Part shown: positions 35,805-43,844 of the stretch, one piece after another | Position numbering within the stretch: the stretch's first letter is position 1 | How the letters are laid out: every line of letters begins with the position of its first letter | The notes under the pieces: generated by a model | Databases searched by the model: none | Seen by the model: only the letters and a program-made list of their open reading frames with translations | What the model was told of the DNA's origin: nothing | Made by a program: the position numbers and the translations under genes | Assembly: GCA_963820315.1 (NCBI GenBank) | Contig: CAWFZK010000035.1 | Location: 1-64,000 of the forward strand | Source of the DNA: JACVRW01 sp963820315 | GTDB taxonomy: Bacteria; Actinomycetota; Thermoleophilia; Solirubrobacterales; Thermoleophilaceae | Length of the DNA: 64,000 bases | Direction: 5' to 3'

Positions 35805-36179
35805 CTAGGTGTTGCGGAGGAGCTCCGCCTCGGCGTTCCGGATGATCCGGTTGTCGCCCTGCACCGCCTCGGCCTTCACCGTCACGCGGTCGCCTTCCTC
35901 GTCCACGACCTCGCCGCTCACCACGATCTCCTGCTCGGGCAGGCCCATCCCGCGGAACTGCACGGACAGTCGCTTCAGCGAGCGCGGGTCGCCGCCGGCG
36001 GCGCTCGTGCACGCACGCGCCACCTGCGCCATGGAGTACAGGCCATGCAGGATGTTCTGCGGCAGGCCGACGGACTTCGCGAAGTCGACGTCGATGTGGA
36101 TCGGGTTGTAGTCGCCGCTCGCGCCCGCGTAGCGGTGCGGGAGGTACTTGTCGGGAGTGACCTTGAGCTCGATGTTCAC
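35805..36179 (-). CDS. MaoC-like (3R)-hydroxyacyl dehydratase subunit, hydratase-2 type
   Basis: 124 residues, hot-dog fold. The catalytic pattern RYAGASGDYNPIHIDVDFAKSVGLP places the hydratase-2 Asp/His pair (D-x-NPIH) near residues 22-30, then ILHGLYSMAQVARACT. Pairs with the gene upstream, whose TGA overlaps its GTG start, as the HadA/HadB-type heterodimer in which this member carries the active site. Likely function: dehydration of beta-hydroxyacyl-ACP or -CoA in fatty acid or mycolate-type elongation. Confidence 0.87.
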   Translation of the reverse strand: MNIELKVTPDKYLPHRYAGASGDYNPIHIDVDFAKSVGLPQNILHGLYSMAQVARACTSAAGGDPRSLKRLSVQFRGMGLPEQEIVVSGEVVDEEGDRVTVKAEAVQGDNRIIRNAEAELLRNT

Positions 36180-36619
36180 GAGACCCCCCTGACGATGTTC
36201 GTCCAGGTCCCGCGCACGACCTCCTGGCCGTCCTGATTGCGCGACACCGATTCGAAGACGTAGAAGCCCATCCCGCCCTTCTCGGAGATGTCCTTGACGC
36301 TCGTCTCGGTCGTGATCACGTCGCCCGCCACGACCGGCTCGCCCCAGACGAACTCCTGCCCGCCGTGCACCATCATCGCGAAGTTGATGCCGACGTCCGG
36401 GTCGAAGATCGCGGGCGCCACCGATCCGGACGAGTAGACGACCGCGAACATCGGCGGCGCAGGAACGTCGCGGAAGCCCTCCTCCTTCGCCTTGTCGCGG
36501 TCGAAGTAGACGGGGTTGTCCTCGCCGACCGCTCGCGCGTACTCGGCGATCTTCTCCTTCCCGACCTCGTAGGTGAAGGCCGGGAACCGCTTCCCGATCG
36601 CTGCTTCGTTCACCGGCAC
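36176..36619 (-). CDS. MaoC N-terminal-type dehydratase partner subunit
   Basis: 147 residues, FAS1-like/MaoC N-terminal hot-dog domain: GKRFPAFTYEVGKEKIAEYARAVGEDNPVYFD-type start, APPMFAVVYSSG, then VHGGQEFVWGEPVVAGDVITTE. It resembles HadA/HadC partner subunits which bind substrate but lack the Asp-His pair (DNPVYFD replaces D-NPIH). GTG start at 36619. Overlaps the downstream active subunit by four bases. A gap of 16 bases separates that subunit from hrcA, so the whole set may be one transcript. Confidence 0.85.
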   Translation of the reverse strand: MPVNEAAIGKRFPAFTYEVGKEKIAEYARAVGEDNPVYFDRDKAKEEGFRDVPAPPMFAVVYSSGSVAPAIFDPDVGINFAMMVHGGQEFVWGEPVVAGDVITTETSVKDISEKGGMGFYVFESVSRNQDGQEVVRGTWTNIVRGVS

Positions 36620-36663
36620 GGCGCGGCAGTCTATGGCAGCCGCGGTCAGCCGGCTGCAGCGCG

Positions 36664-37536
36664 CTAGGCGGCCTCGCGCAGCGCCTGAGCGTCGGAGAGC
36701 GTCGCGAGCTTGCGCAGCGCGGCCTCCTCGATCTGGCGCGTGCGCTCACGCGTGAGCTTGAAGAGCTTCGCGACCTTGTCGAGCGTCTGGGCGGGCTCGC
36801 CGTTCAGGCCGTAGCGCAGCTCGAGGATGCGGCGCTCACGGTAGGGCAGGTGCTCGAGCACGCCGTAGAGGCGCTCCTCGCGCATCGACTCGACCGCCTC
36901 GTCGAAGGGCGACGCGGTCGACTCGTCAGGGATCAGATCGCCGAACAGCGCGGCGTCACCGTCGTCGCCGACCGGCTTGTCGAGCGAGACGAGCTGCTGG
37001 GCGGCGCGCATGATCACGTCCGCCTCCACGGGATCAACGCCGGCGAGCTCCGCGATCTCCTCGACCGAGGCGTCGCGGTCGCCGTTCGCCTCGAGCTTCC
37101 GCTGGGCGCTGTCGAGCTTCTTGAGCACGTTGTCGATGTGGATCGGAATCCGGATCGTGCGTGCCTTGTCGGCGATCGCACGGGAGATGGCCTGCCGGAT
37201 CCACCAGGTCGCGTAGGTCGAGAACTTGAAGCCCTTGCGGTGGTCGAACTTCTCGACGGCGCGGATCAGGCCGACGGTGCCCTCCTGAATGAGATCGAGG
37301 AACGGCAGCCCCTGGTTGCGGTACCGCTTCGCGATCGAGACCACGAGGCGCAGGTTCGCGCGCGTCATGTGGTCCTTCGCGTCGAGGTCACCGCGCTCGA
37401 TCCGCTTCGCGAGCTCGATCTCCTCGTCGGCGGTCAGCAGCGGGGTGGTGGCGATCCCGTCGAGGAACTGCTGAAGCGCGTCGAGTGTGGGATCGGGGGC
37501 GGTCGGGCTGAGTGTGTCCGTGCTCACGGTGGCCAA
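36664..37536 (-). CDS. RNA polymerase sigma-70 family factor
   Basis: 290 residues. Region 1.2 DALQQFLDGIATTPLLTADEEIELAKRIERG, 2.1-2.4 RANLRLVVSIAKRYRNQGLPFLDLIQEG, KFDHRKGFKFSTYATWWIRQAI, region 3 ASVEEIAELAGVDPVEADVI, region 4.2 TRERTRQIEEAALRKL. Lacks the acidic region 1.1, so group 2 or a short primary sigma rather than a stress ECF factor. The TTG at 37536 has GGGGGCGG upstream; a GTG three codons in is an alternative. Confidence 0.9.
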   Translation of the reverse strand: MATVSTDTLSPTAPDPTLDALQQFLDGIATTPLLTADEEIELAKRIERGDLDAKDHMTRANLRLVVSIAKRYRNQGLPFLDLIQEGTVGLIRAVEKFDHRKGFKFSTYATWWIRQAISRAIADKARTIRIPIHIDNVLKKLDSAQRKLEANGDRDASVEEIAELAGVDPVEADVIMRAAQQLVSLDKPVGDDGDAALFGDLIPDESTASPFDEAVESMREERLYGVLEHLPYRERRILELRYGLNGEPAQTLDKVAKLFKLTRERTRQIEEAALRKLATLSDAQALREAA

Positions 37537-37575
37537 CCTACGACCGCCCCCTAAGGCCTAATTAAATGTTGCAAT

Positions 37576-37592
37576 CCCGCTCCCCGAGCGGG
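37576..37592 (-). terminator. Hairpin terminator after the methyltransferase gene
   Basis: CCCGCT/AGCGGG with a 5-base loop immediately after the stop of the minus-strand gene at 37593. On the minus strand it is followed by ATTGCAACATTT, which is partly T-rich. It separates that gene from the sigma factor gene. Confidence 0.55.
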
Positions 37593-38393
37593 TTAGACGG
37601 CCTCGGCCACCACCACCAGGCGGCCCGAGCCGAGCTCGAAAGGCTCCCCGGAGATCGGATTCCCCAGCAGCTTCTCGACCGAGAACCCGCTCTGGGCCAG
37701 CATTCGGAGGAGCTCGGCGGCCGTGTAGACGTGGTGCAGAACGGCGCTTCGCTCGGGCTCGCAACCGGGTGCCGTGAACTCCATCTCGGTCACGATCCGG
37801 CTGCGCGGAGCGTCGTAGACCTGGCGCGCGAGCATGCGCACCTCGCCGAGGTCGTAGTCCATCTCGTCGCGGAGCCCGGGCAGCACGACCTCCGCCGCCG
37901 TGCTCGTGTCGAGCACGAGCCGGCCTCCTTCCCGCAGCGCCCGGCGGCAGGCGCTCAGGTGGTCGAGGGTCGCGGCATGGGGCATGTAGCCGAAGCTGTT
38001 GCCCCAGCACACGAGCGCGTCGAACTCCTCCTCGGGGAGCTCGCGAACGTCGCCCTGCGCGAAGCGGACCTCGACGCTCCGATCGGCGGCCGCCGCCCGC
38101 GCCACCTCGAGCTCCGGCGCCGAGATGTCGACGCCGGTCACGTCCAGCCCGCGCTCGGCGAGCCGTACGGCGATGCGGCCCGCCCCGCATGGCGCGTCGA
38201 GCACCCGCCCGCCGGCGGGCAGCTCGAGGAGAGCGGCGATCGCCGCCGCCTCGTCGTCGGCCCACGGCTCGGAGGCCGCGCGCCAGAACTTCGCCTTCAG
38301 TCCTTCGTGGAAGCCGACGAACCAGTCGTCGGCAACGTCGGGCCCGAGGCAGCCGGCTCGGCCGGCTGCGGAGGGATGATCTCCGGTGTGCAC
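37593..38393 (-). CDS. Class I SAM-dependent methyltransferase
   Basis: 266 residues from GTG 38393 (VHTGDHPS), preceded by AAGGAAG. SAM-binding loop VLDAPCGAGRIAVRLAERG (~residues 66-84), the acidic ribose residue in VTGVDISAPEL, FAQGDVRELPEEEFDALVCWGNSFGYMPH (motifs II-III), and then a substrate-binding half. Resembles the Methyltransf_25-type proteins that act on small molecules. Substrate unknown. No cofactor partner or operon companion is clear. Confidence 0.82.
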   Translation of the reverse strand: MHTGDHPSAAGRAGCLGPDVADDWFVGFHEGLKAKFWRAASEPWADDEAAAIAALLELPAGGRVLDAPCGAGRIAVRLAERGLDVTGVDISAPELEVARAAAADRSVEVRFAQGDVRELPEEEFDALVCWGNSFGYMPHAATLDHLSACRRALREGGRLVLDTSTAAEVVLPGLRDEMDYDLGEVRMLARQVYDAPRSRIVTEMEFTAPGCEPERSAVLHHVYTAAELLRMLAQSGFSVEKLLGNPISGEPFELGSGRLVVVAEAV

Positions 38394-38502
38394 TTCGGGT
38401 ACTTCCTTTCGGCTCAGGGTTGCGCTGGATTCAGCGCGCCGAGCCGGCGGCGAAGTGCTGCTTGGTGTGACGTCGCGAAAGCAGAGGCGTCGGCGCCGAA
38501 GG

Positions 38503-39174
38503 CTAGCGCCCGAGGAACTCACGGACAAGCGCGGCGGTCTCGTCCGGGCGCTCGAGCGAGGGCAGGTGGGTCACGGCCGGCATGGTCACGAGCTCCGCAT
38601 CGGGGATCTCGTCGGCGAGCCGCGCGGCGATGGCCCGGAAGTCGGCCTTGTCCTCCTCCCCCACCACCACGAGCGTGCGCGCTCGTATCGCGCCGAGCTC
38701 GATGCGCTCGGCGTAGGTCTCCTCTGCGGCCGAGGCCAGCTGCAGCTCGAACGAGCGCCGCTGCATCGGGCGCACGCGGTCGACCACGCTGGGCGCCCAG
38801 AAGCGCGCGTTGAGGTCCGCCGCCGAGTCGAGGTCGCCCTCCTCCAGCAGCTGGTCCTCCTCCTGGTAGAAGGCCGTGACGTCTTCGGACCAGTCGTGGT
38901 CCGGCAAGGGGGCATCGAGCACCACCAGCTCGCTCACGAGCTCGGGCCGCCGCGCCGCGACCTCGAGGCAGATTCCTCCGCCGAAGGAGGCGCCCACGAG
39001 CGTGGCCGGGCCGTCACCGATGCGGGCCTCGAGGTCGTCCGCGTGCGAGAACTCGCCATCCGCGGGCATCGGGGTGTCCCCGAAGCCGCGCAGCTCGTGC
39101 CGTTCCGCGCCGGGGAGGTCGAAGCCGTCCCACATCGAGGCGTCCGCGATCCCGGCGTGGACGAGCAGGATCAC
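38503..39174 (-). CDS. Alpha/beta hydrolase
   Basis: 223-residue single-domain alpha/beta hydrolase. Nucleophile elbow LVGASFGGGICLE (Ser at ~80), acidic residue probably in VVVGEEDKADFRAIAARL, and His in MPAVTHLPSLERPDE. Oxyanion region VHAGIADASMWDG near the start. GTG start at 39174 overlaps the lepA stop by four bases, so it is coupled to lepA. Probable esterase or lactonase; substrate not predictable. Confidence 0.87.
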   Translation of the reverse strand: MILLVHAGIADASMWDGFDLPGAERHELRGFGDTPMPADGEFSHADDLEARIGDGPATLVGASFGGGICLEVAARRPELVSELVVLDAPLPDHDWSEDVTAFYQEEDQLLEEGDLDSAADLNARFWAPSVVDRVRPMQRRSFELQLASAAEETYAERIELGAIRARTLVVVGEEDKADFRAIAARLADEIPDAELVTMPAVTHLPSLERPDETAALVREFLGR

Positions 39175-40994
39175 TTCTTGCCGTTGCCGTCGCCCGAGAG
39201 CTCGAGCACCGCCAGGAACGCCTCCTGAGGGACCTCGATGCGGCCGACCTGCTTCATCCGCTTCTTGCCCTCCTTCTGCCTCTCGAGCAGCTTGCGCTTG
39301 CGGGTGATGTCGCCGCCGTAGCATTTCGCGATCACGTCCTTGCGGACCGGCTTGACCGACTCGCGGGCGATGATCTGCGACCCGATCGCCGCCTGGATCG
39401 CGACCTCGAACTGCTGCCGCGGGATCTGCTTGCGCAGCCGCTCGGCGATGCCGCGGCCGGCGTAGTAGGCCTTGTCGCGGTGGACGACCATCGAGAGCGC
39501 GTCGACCTTGTCGCCCGCCAGCAGGATGTCGAGCTTGACGAGGTCGCCCTCGCGCATCCCGAGCACCTCGTAGTCGAGCGACGCGTAGCCCTTCGTACGC
39601 GACTTCAGCTGGTCGAAGAAGTCGAGCACGATCTCCGCCAGCGGCAGGTCGTAGTGCAGCTGGACGCGCTCCTGCGACAGGTAGGTCATGTCGACGTGCG
39701 TGCCGCGGCGCTCCTGGCAGAGCTCCATCACGGCGCCCACGAACTCCTTCGGGCAGAGGATCGTCGCGCGGATGTAGGGCTCCTCGATCGAGGCGATCAC
39801 GGCCCGGTCGGGCATGTCGGCGGGCGAGTGCACGACCAGCTCGCTGCCGTCGGTGAGGTGGACGTCGTACTCGACGGTGGGCGCCGTGGCGAGCAGCTCC
39901 AGGTCGTACTCGCGCTCGAGCCGCTCGCGCACGATGTCCATGTGCAGCAGGCCTAGGAAGCCGCAGCGGAAGCCGAAGCCGAGCGCCTCGCTCGTCTCGG
40001 GCTCCCAGGTGAGCGCGGCGTCGTTCAGCGACAGCTTCTCGAGCGCGTCGCGCAGGTCGGGGAACTGGTTGGTCTCGACCGGGAAGAGCCCGCAGAAGAC
40101 CATCGGCTTGATCTCGCGGTAGCCCGGCAGCGGCTCGCTCGCGGCGCCGGCGCGCGTCGTGAGCGTCTCGCCCACGCGCAGCTGCGAGACGTCCTTGATG
40201 CCGGTGATCACGTAGCCGACCTCGCCGGCGCGCAGCTGGTCGACCGGCATCATGCCCGGGCCGAAGAAGCCGATCTCGTCGATCTCGGCGAGCGTCCCCG
40301 CCTGCATCGCGAGGATGGGGTCGTCCTTCTTCAGCGTCCCGTCGACCACGCGCACGTAGGCGACGACGCCTCGGTACTGGTCGAACTCCGAGTCGAAGAT
40401 GAGCGCGCGGGCGGGCGCGTCGAGATCTCCCTGGGGCGGCGGGACGCGCTCGACGAGCGCGTCGAGCAGCTCGGTCACGCCCTCCCCGGTCTTGGCCGAC
40501 AGCCGGATCACCGAGTCGGCGTCCTCGCCGAGCAGCTCGGCGATCTCGCCGGCCACGCGCTCGGGCTCGGCGCCGGGCAGGTCGATCTTGTTCATCGCCG
40601 GGATCAGCTCGAGCCCGGAGTCGACCGCCAGGTAGGTGTTCGCCACCGTCTGCGCCTCGACGCCCTGGGAGGCGTCGACGAGCAGCAGCGCGCCGTCGCA
40701 GGCGGCGAGCGAGCGCGAGACCTCGTAGGTGAAGTCGACGTGCCCCGGGGTGTCGATCAGATGTAGCCGGTAGAGCTGGCCGTCGCTCGCCGTGTACTCG
40801 ACCCGCACGGCCTGGGCCTTGATCGTGATGCCGCGCTCGCGCTCGAGGTCCATCGAGTCGAGCATCTGAGGCCGGTGGTCGCGCGCGTCAACCGCCCCGG
40901 TGATCTCGAGGATCCGATCGGCCAGCGTCGACTTCCCGTGGTCGATGTGGGCGATGATCGAGAAGTTGCGGATGTTGGCGGCGGGCGCACGCAC
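39171..40994 (-). CDS. lepA: Elongation factor 4 (LepA)
   Basis: 607-residue translation GTPase that back-translocates or assists 30S biogenesis. G1 AHIDHGKSTLADRI, G3 DTPGHVDFTYEVSRSL, G4 NKIDLPGAEP, then CTD-specific blocks GFRCGFLGLLHMDIVRERL and EYDLELLATAPTVEY and the unique C-terminal tail KRKLLERQKEGKKRMKQVG. Starts GTG 40994. Single frame throughout. Convergent downstream overlap with the hydrolase. Confidence 0.96.
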   Translation of the reverse strand: MRAPAANIRNFSIIAHIDHGKSTLADRILEITGAVDARDHRPQMLDSMDLERERGITIKAQAVRVEYTASDGQLYRLHLIDTPGHVDFTYEVSRSLAACDGALLLVDASQGVEAQTVANTYLAVDSGLELIPAMNKIDLPGAEPERVAGEIAELLGEDADSVIRLSAKTGEGVTELLDALVERVPPPQGDLDAPARALIFDSEFDQYRGVVAYVRVVDGTLKKDDPILAMQAGTLAEIDEIGFFGPGMMPVDQLRAGEVGYVITGIKDVSQLRVGETLTTRAGAASEPLPGYREIKPMVFCGLFPVETNQFPDLRDALEKLSLNDAALTWEPETSEALGFGFRCGFLGLLHMDIVRERLEREYDLELLATAPTVEYDVHLTDGSELVVHSPADMPDRAVIASIEEPYIRATILCPKEFVGAVMELCQERRGTHVDMTYLSQERVQLHYDLPLAEIVLDFFDQLKSRTKGYASLDYEVLGMREGDLVKLDILLAGDKVDALSMVVHRDKAYYAGRGIAERLRKQIPRQQFEVAIQAAIGSQIIARESVKPVRKDVIAKCYGGDITRKRKLLERQKEGKKRMKQVGRIEVPQEAFLAVLELSGDGNGKK

Positions 40995-41038
40995 GACCGT
41001 CTGAGTATGCCCATAGGTCAGAATCTCGGCTTGGACTC

Positions 41039-41434
41039 GTGGGGAGCAGCGATATCGACGTGGTCAAGGAGGTCTACGCGGCCTTCGCCGTGAGGGATGT
41101 CGAGCGCGTGGAGGCGGTCCTGGACCCGGATGTCGTGTTCATCGCCGTGACGGGCGGCATCCTCGGCCGGACGGAGCCCTACCACGGCCACGAGGGCATG
41201 CGCGAGTACTTCCGCGACGTCGGCCGCGTCTGGGACGAGCTGGTCCTGACGCCGCGCGAGTTCGAGCAGATCGGCGACCAGATCCTCGTGACGGGCCGAG
41301 TCAGCGCGCGCTCGCCGTCGCGCATGATCAGCGGCTCGACCGGCTGGGTGTGGCGAGTGCGAAACGGGCTCGTGGTGTACGCCCGCGTCTACTCCTCGGC
41401 CGCCGAGGCGCGGGCGGCTGTGAGCCCGGACTAG
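41039..41434 (+). CDS. SnoaL-like NTF2-fold protein
   Basis: 131 residues with NTF2-like topology: VVKEVYAAFAVRDVERVEAVLDPDVVF, GHEGMREYFRDVGRVWDEL, strand-rich C terminus WVWRVRNGLVVYARVY. Matches the SnoaL-like domain family, whose members include polyketide cyclases, isomerases and many uncharacterised proteins. No signal peptide. The first ~8 codons after GTG 41039 overlap the lepA promoter zone; another GTG at 41060 is possible. Confidence 0.75.
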   Translation: MGSSDIDVVKEVYAAFAVRDVERVEAVLDPDVVFIAVTGGILGRTEPYHGHEGMREYFRDVGRVWDELVLTPREFEQIGDQILVTGRVSARSPSRMISGSTGWVWRVRNGLVVYARVYSSAAEARAAVSPD

Positions 41435-41871
41435 GGCCGCCGCTGCGCGCGCAGCAGGTAGTCGACCTGCTCCTGCTTGCGCATGATCATGTGCTCGAGC
41501 CGATGCTCGACCGCCTCCGAGGCGGCCTCGCGACCCGTCGGCTCGATCGCCGCCTGGAGTGCCTCGAGCGCCTCGCTCTCGTTGTCGATCAGGTCCTCGA
41601 GCGCCTTCGACGGGTCGGCCGTGAAGCGGAACTCGGCCACCGCGGTCGTCGGCTCGCCACCGAGAGCGGTGATCTTCTCGGCCAGGCGCGTGGCGTCCTC
41701 GAGCTCCGAGCGCGCGTGCAGCTTCATCTTGTCGGCGTGCGCCTGGTACTCGAGCCCGATCACGCTGCCCGACACGATCGAGTACTGGAGCACCGAGCGG
41801 TGCTGGAGGCGCAGCGCCGTGTTGAGGCACTCGATCTGCTCCTCGACATCCATCGTCTCTTCGGGCGGCAT
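41431..41871 (-). CDS. Ferritin-like domain protein
   Basis: 146 residues forming a predicted four-helix bundle. Helix motifs with iron-type ligands: NTALRLQHRSVLQYSIVSG, YQAHADKMKLHARSELEDATRLAEKI, then helix SEALEALQAAIEP, and AVEHRLEHMIMRKQEQVDYLL. The spacing of Glu and His resembles bacterioferritin/rubrerythrin relatives, though not all ligands can be assigned. Start ATG 41871 has GAGG five bases upstream. Overlaps the convergent NTF2-fold gene by four bases. Confidence 0.75.
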   Translation of the reverse strand: MPPEETMDVEEQIECLNTALRLQHRSVLQYSIVSGSVIGLEYQAHADKMKLHARSELEDATRLAEKITALGGEPTTAVAEFRFTADPSKALEDLIDNESEALEALQAAIEPTGREAASEAVEHRLEHMIMRKQEQVDYLLRAQRRP

Positions 41872-41902
41872 GGCCGCCTCTTACCCACGGTTGCGCCCGC
41901 GA

Positions 41903-43483
41903 CTAACGAGCAGCTCGCGGACCTGGTGCGCCTCGGGCACTCGCAGCGCCCACACGCGCCGCGGTGTAGACGGCGACGCCGACGGCCAGCGCGACCAGGA
42001 CCTCGACCAGCTGCGCGACGAGCGAGCCGCCCATGACCTCGTCCAGCCCATACCAGGCGCCGTAGGCGGCGGCGCCCATCAGCGCGGCGGCGATCAGCAT
42101 CCGAGCGGTGGCCGAGACCAGCCGCGCGCCCTCGATCCCACCGAGCGTGTCGCGCAGGATCCAGCCCTGCGCGACGCACATGACGATCGTGCCCACGACC
42201 GTGCCGAGGACGATTCCGGCGATCTCGAATGGGCCGTAGAGCGCGGCCGCGAGCGCGGCGTTGACGACGAGGTTGAGGCCGGCGAGCGCCGTCGTCGCCC
42301 AGGGCCGTTGCAGCGAGAAGAACGTGCGCGAGAACAGCAGGCTGATGCCCTGGAAGGGCAGCGACAGCGACCACCAGAACAGCGCCGTCGAGGTGAGCTC
42401 GGTCGCCTCCGGGCCGAAGGCGCCGCGCTCGTAGACGAGCCGGATGATCGGCTCGGCCAGGACCGCCATCAGGACCGCGCTCGGGATCAGCAGGAGCCCG
42501 ATCAGGCGGATGCCGTTGGCCATCGTGCGGCGCAGATCCTCGCTCGCTCCCCTGGCGGCGTAGCGCGACAGCGTCGGGAACAGGATCGTCGCGATCGAGA
42601 TGGAGAAGAGCCCCTGGGGCAGCTGGTAGATGCGGAAGGCCTTGTCGATCGCGGCCGGCGCCTCGACCGAGACGAGCGTTCCGAACAGCGAGTTGATCAG
42701 CAGGCTCAGGTTGATGAGCCCGAGCGCGAGCGTCACCGGCAGCATCAGCTTGAGCACGCGGCGCACGTGCTCGTTGCGCCAGTCGAGCCTCACCGTGAAG
42801 TGCCCGCCGCGCCCGCGCAGCCACGGCAGCGGCAGCAGGAACTGGACGACCGTGCCGGCGAGGATCCCGATCGCGTAGGCGTAGATCTCGTCCTCGTCCG
42901 GCAGCACGGGCACGAGCCCGACGAGCGCCAGGATGATCACCAGGTTCCAGGCGACCGGGGCGAGCGCGGGCACCGCGAAGTGGTCGAACGAGTTGAGCAT
43001 CCCGACCACCAGCCCGGAGAGGCCGAGCAGCACGACGATCGGGAACATCAGCCGCGCCAGGTTGACCGTCAGGTCCTTGAGTGCCGGGTCGTCGTCGAAG
43101 CCGGGTGCGAACAGGCTCATCAGCGGCTCGGCGAGGAGGATGAAGAGCGCCGTGAACCCGCCCAGCACCAGCAGGATCAGGAAGAAGAGCGAGGACGCGA
43201 CCCGGAACGCCTCGCGCCGCTCGCCCTTCTCGAGCAGCTCGGTGAACACCGGCACGAAGGCCCCCTGCAGGGCGAAGTCGGCGAACAGCGCGCGCACCAG
43301 GTTCGGGACCTGGAAGGCGATCGTGAACGCGGACATCGCGCCGCTGACGCCGAAGTAGCTGGCCGCGACGACCTCGCGCGCCAGGCCGAGCAGGCGCGAC
43401 AGCCCGGTCGCGAACGAGAAGAATGCGGTGTTGCGGGCGAGCCGGCGCGCGTGCCCGGGGCGTTCCGGGGCGTCGGTGCTCAC
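41903..43483 (-). CDS. murJ: Lipid II flippase MurJ
   Basis: 526 residues with ~14 membrane helices of the MviN/MATE-like fold. N terminus NTAFFSFATGLSRLLGLAREVV; conserved FALQGAFVPVFTELLEKGE and ISIATILFPTLSRYAA; basic cavity residues in LARLMFPIVVLLGLSGLV region. Flips lipid II to the outside for peptidoglycan synthesis. GTG start 43483. Divergent from rpsT with ~60 bases between them. Confidence 0.95.
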   Translation of the reverse strand: MSTDAPERPGHARRLARNTAFFSFATGLSRLLGLAREVVAASYFGVSGAMSAFTIAFQVPNLVRALFADFALQGAFVPVFTELLEKGERREAFRVASSLFFLILLVLGGFTALFILLAEPLMSLFAPGFDDDPALKDLTVNLARLMFPIVVLLGLSGLVVGMLNSFDHFAVPALAPVAWNLVIILALVGLVPVLPDEDEIYAYAIGILAGTVVQFLLPLPWLRGRGGHFTVRLDWRNEHVRRVLKLMLPVTLALGLINLSLLINSLFGTLVSVEAPAAIDKAFRIYQLPQGLFSISIATILFPTLSRYAARGASEDLRRTMANGIRLIGLLLIPSAVLMAVLAEPIIRLVYERGAFGPEATELTSTALFWWSLSLPFQGISLLFSRTFFSLQRPWATTALAGLNLVVNAALAAALYGPFEIAGIVLGTVVGTIVMCVAQGWILRDTLGGIEGARLVSATARMLIAAALMGAAAYGAWYGLDEVMGGSLVAQLVEVLVALAVGVAVYTAARVGAASARGAPGPRAAR

Positions 43484-43546
43484 AAGACGGCCGCTACACT
43501 TGGCCTCCGCCGCGCCGGAACTGCCGGACGCGGCTTCGGTTCGTCT

Positions 43547-43810
43547 ATGGCCAACATTCGTTCACAAGAAAAGCGGATCCACCGGGCGGAGCGCGAGCGC
43601 CTCGAGAATCGCCAGCGCACCTCTCAGGTCAAGACCTGGTTTCGCAGGCTCGAGGAAGCTGTCTCGAGCGGCGACTCGTCGCGCGCCGACGAGGAGTTTC
43701 GCAGCCTGACCTCGCGGATCGACAAGGCCGTGAAGTCGGGAGCGCTCCACAGCAACAACGGTGCGCGCAAGAAGGCGCGCGCAGCGCGCATCCGCAGCGG
43801 CCTCTCCTAG
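43547..43810 (+). CDS. rpsT: 30S ribosomal protein S20
   Basis: 87-residue S20, a three-helix bundle that binds 16S early. ANIRSQEKRIHRAERERLENRQ, then HxNNxxRKKxR ending SALHSNNGARKKARAARI. ATG start. Neighbour of holA and lepA as in many actinobacteria. Basic and short; reading in a single frame. Confidence 0.95.
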   Translation: MANIRSQEKRIHRAERERLENRQRTSQVKTWFRRLEEAVSSGDSSRADEEFRSLTSRIDKAVKSGALHSNNGARKKARAARIRSGLS

Positions 43811-43844
43811 GCCGGCCGCTCCGGGTCATTTAGGGTCTCCGCCC

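Noticed and set aside
34763..36700. CIRCE operator for HrcA
   Set aside because: No TTAGCACTC-N9-GAGTGCTAA-like inverted repeat found near hrcA or the dehydratase genes.
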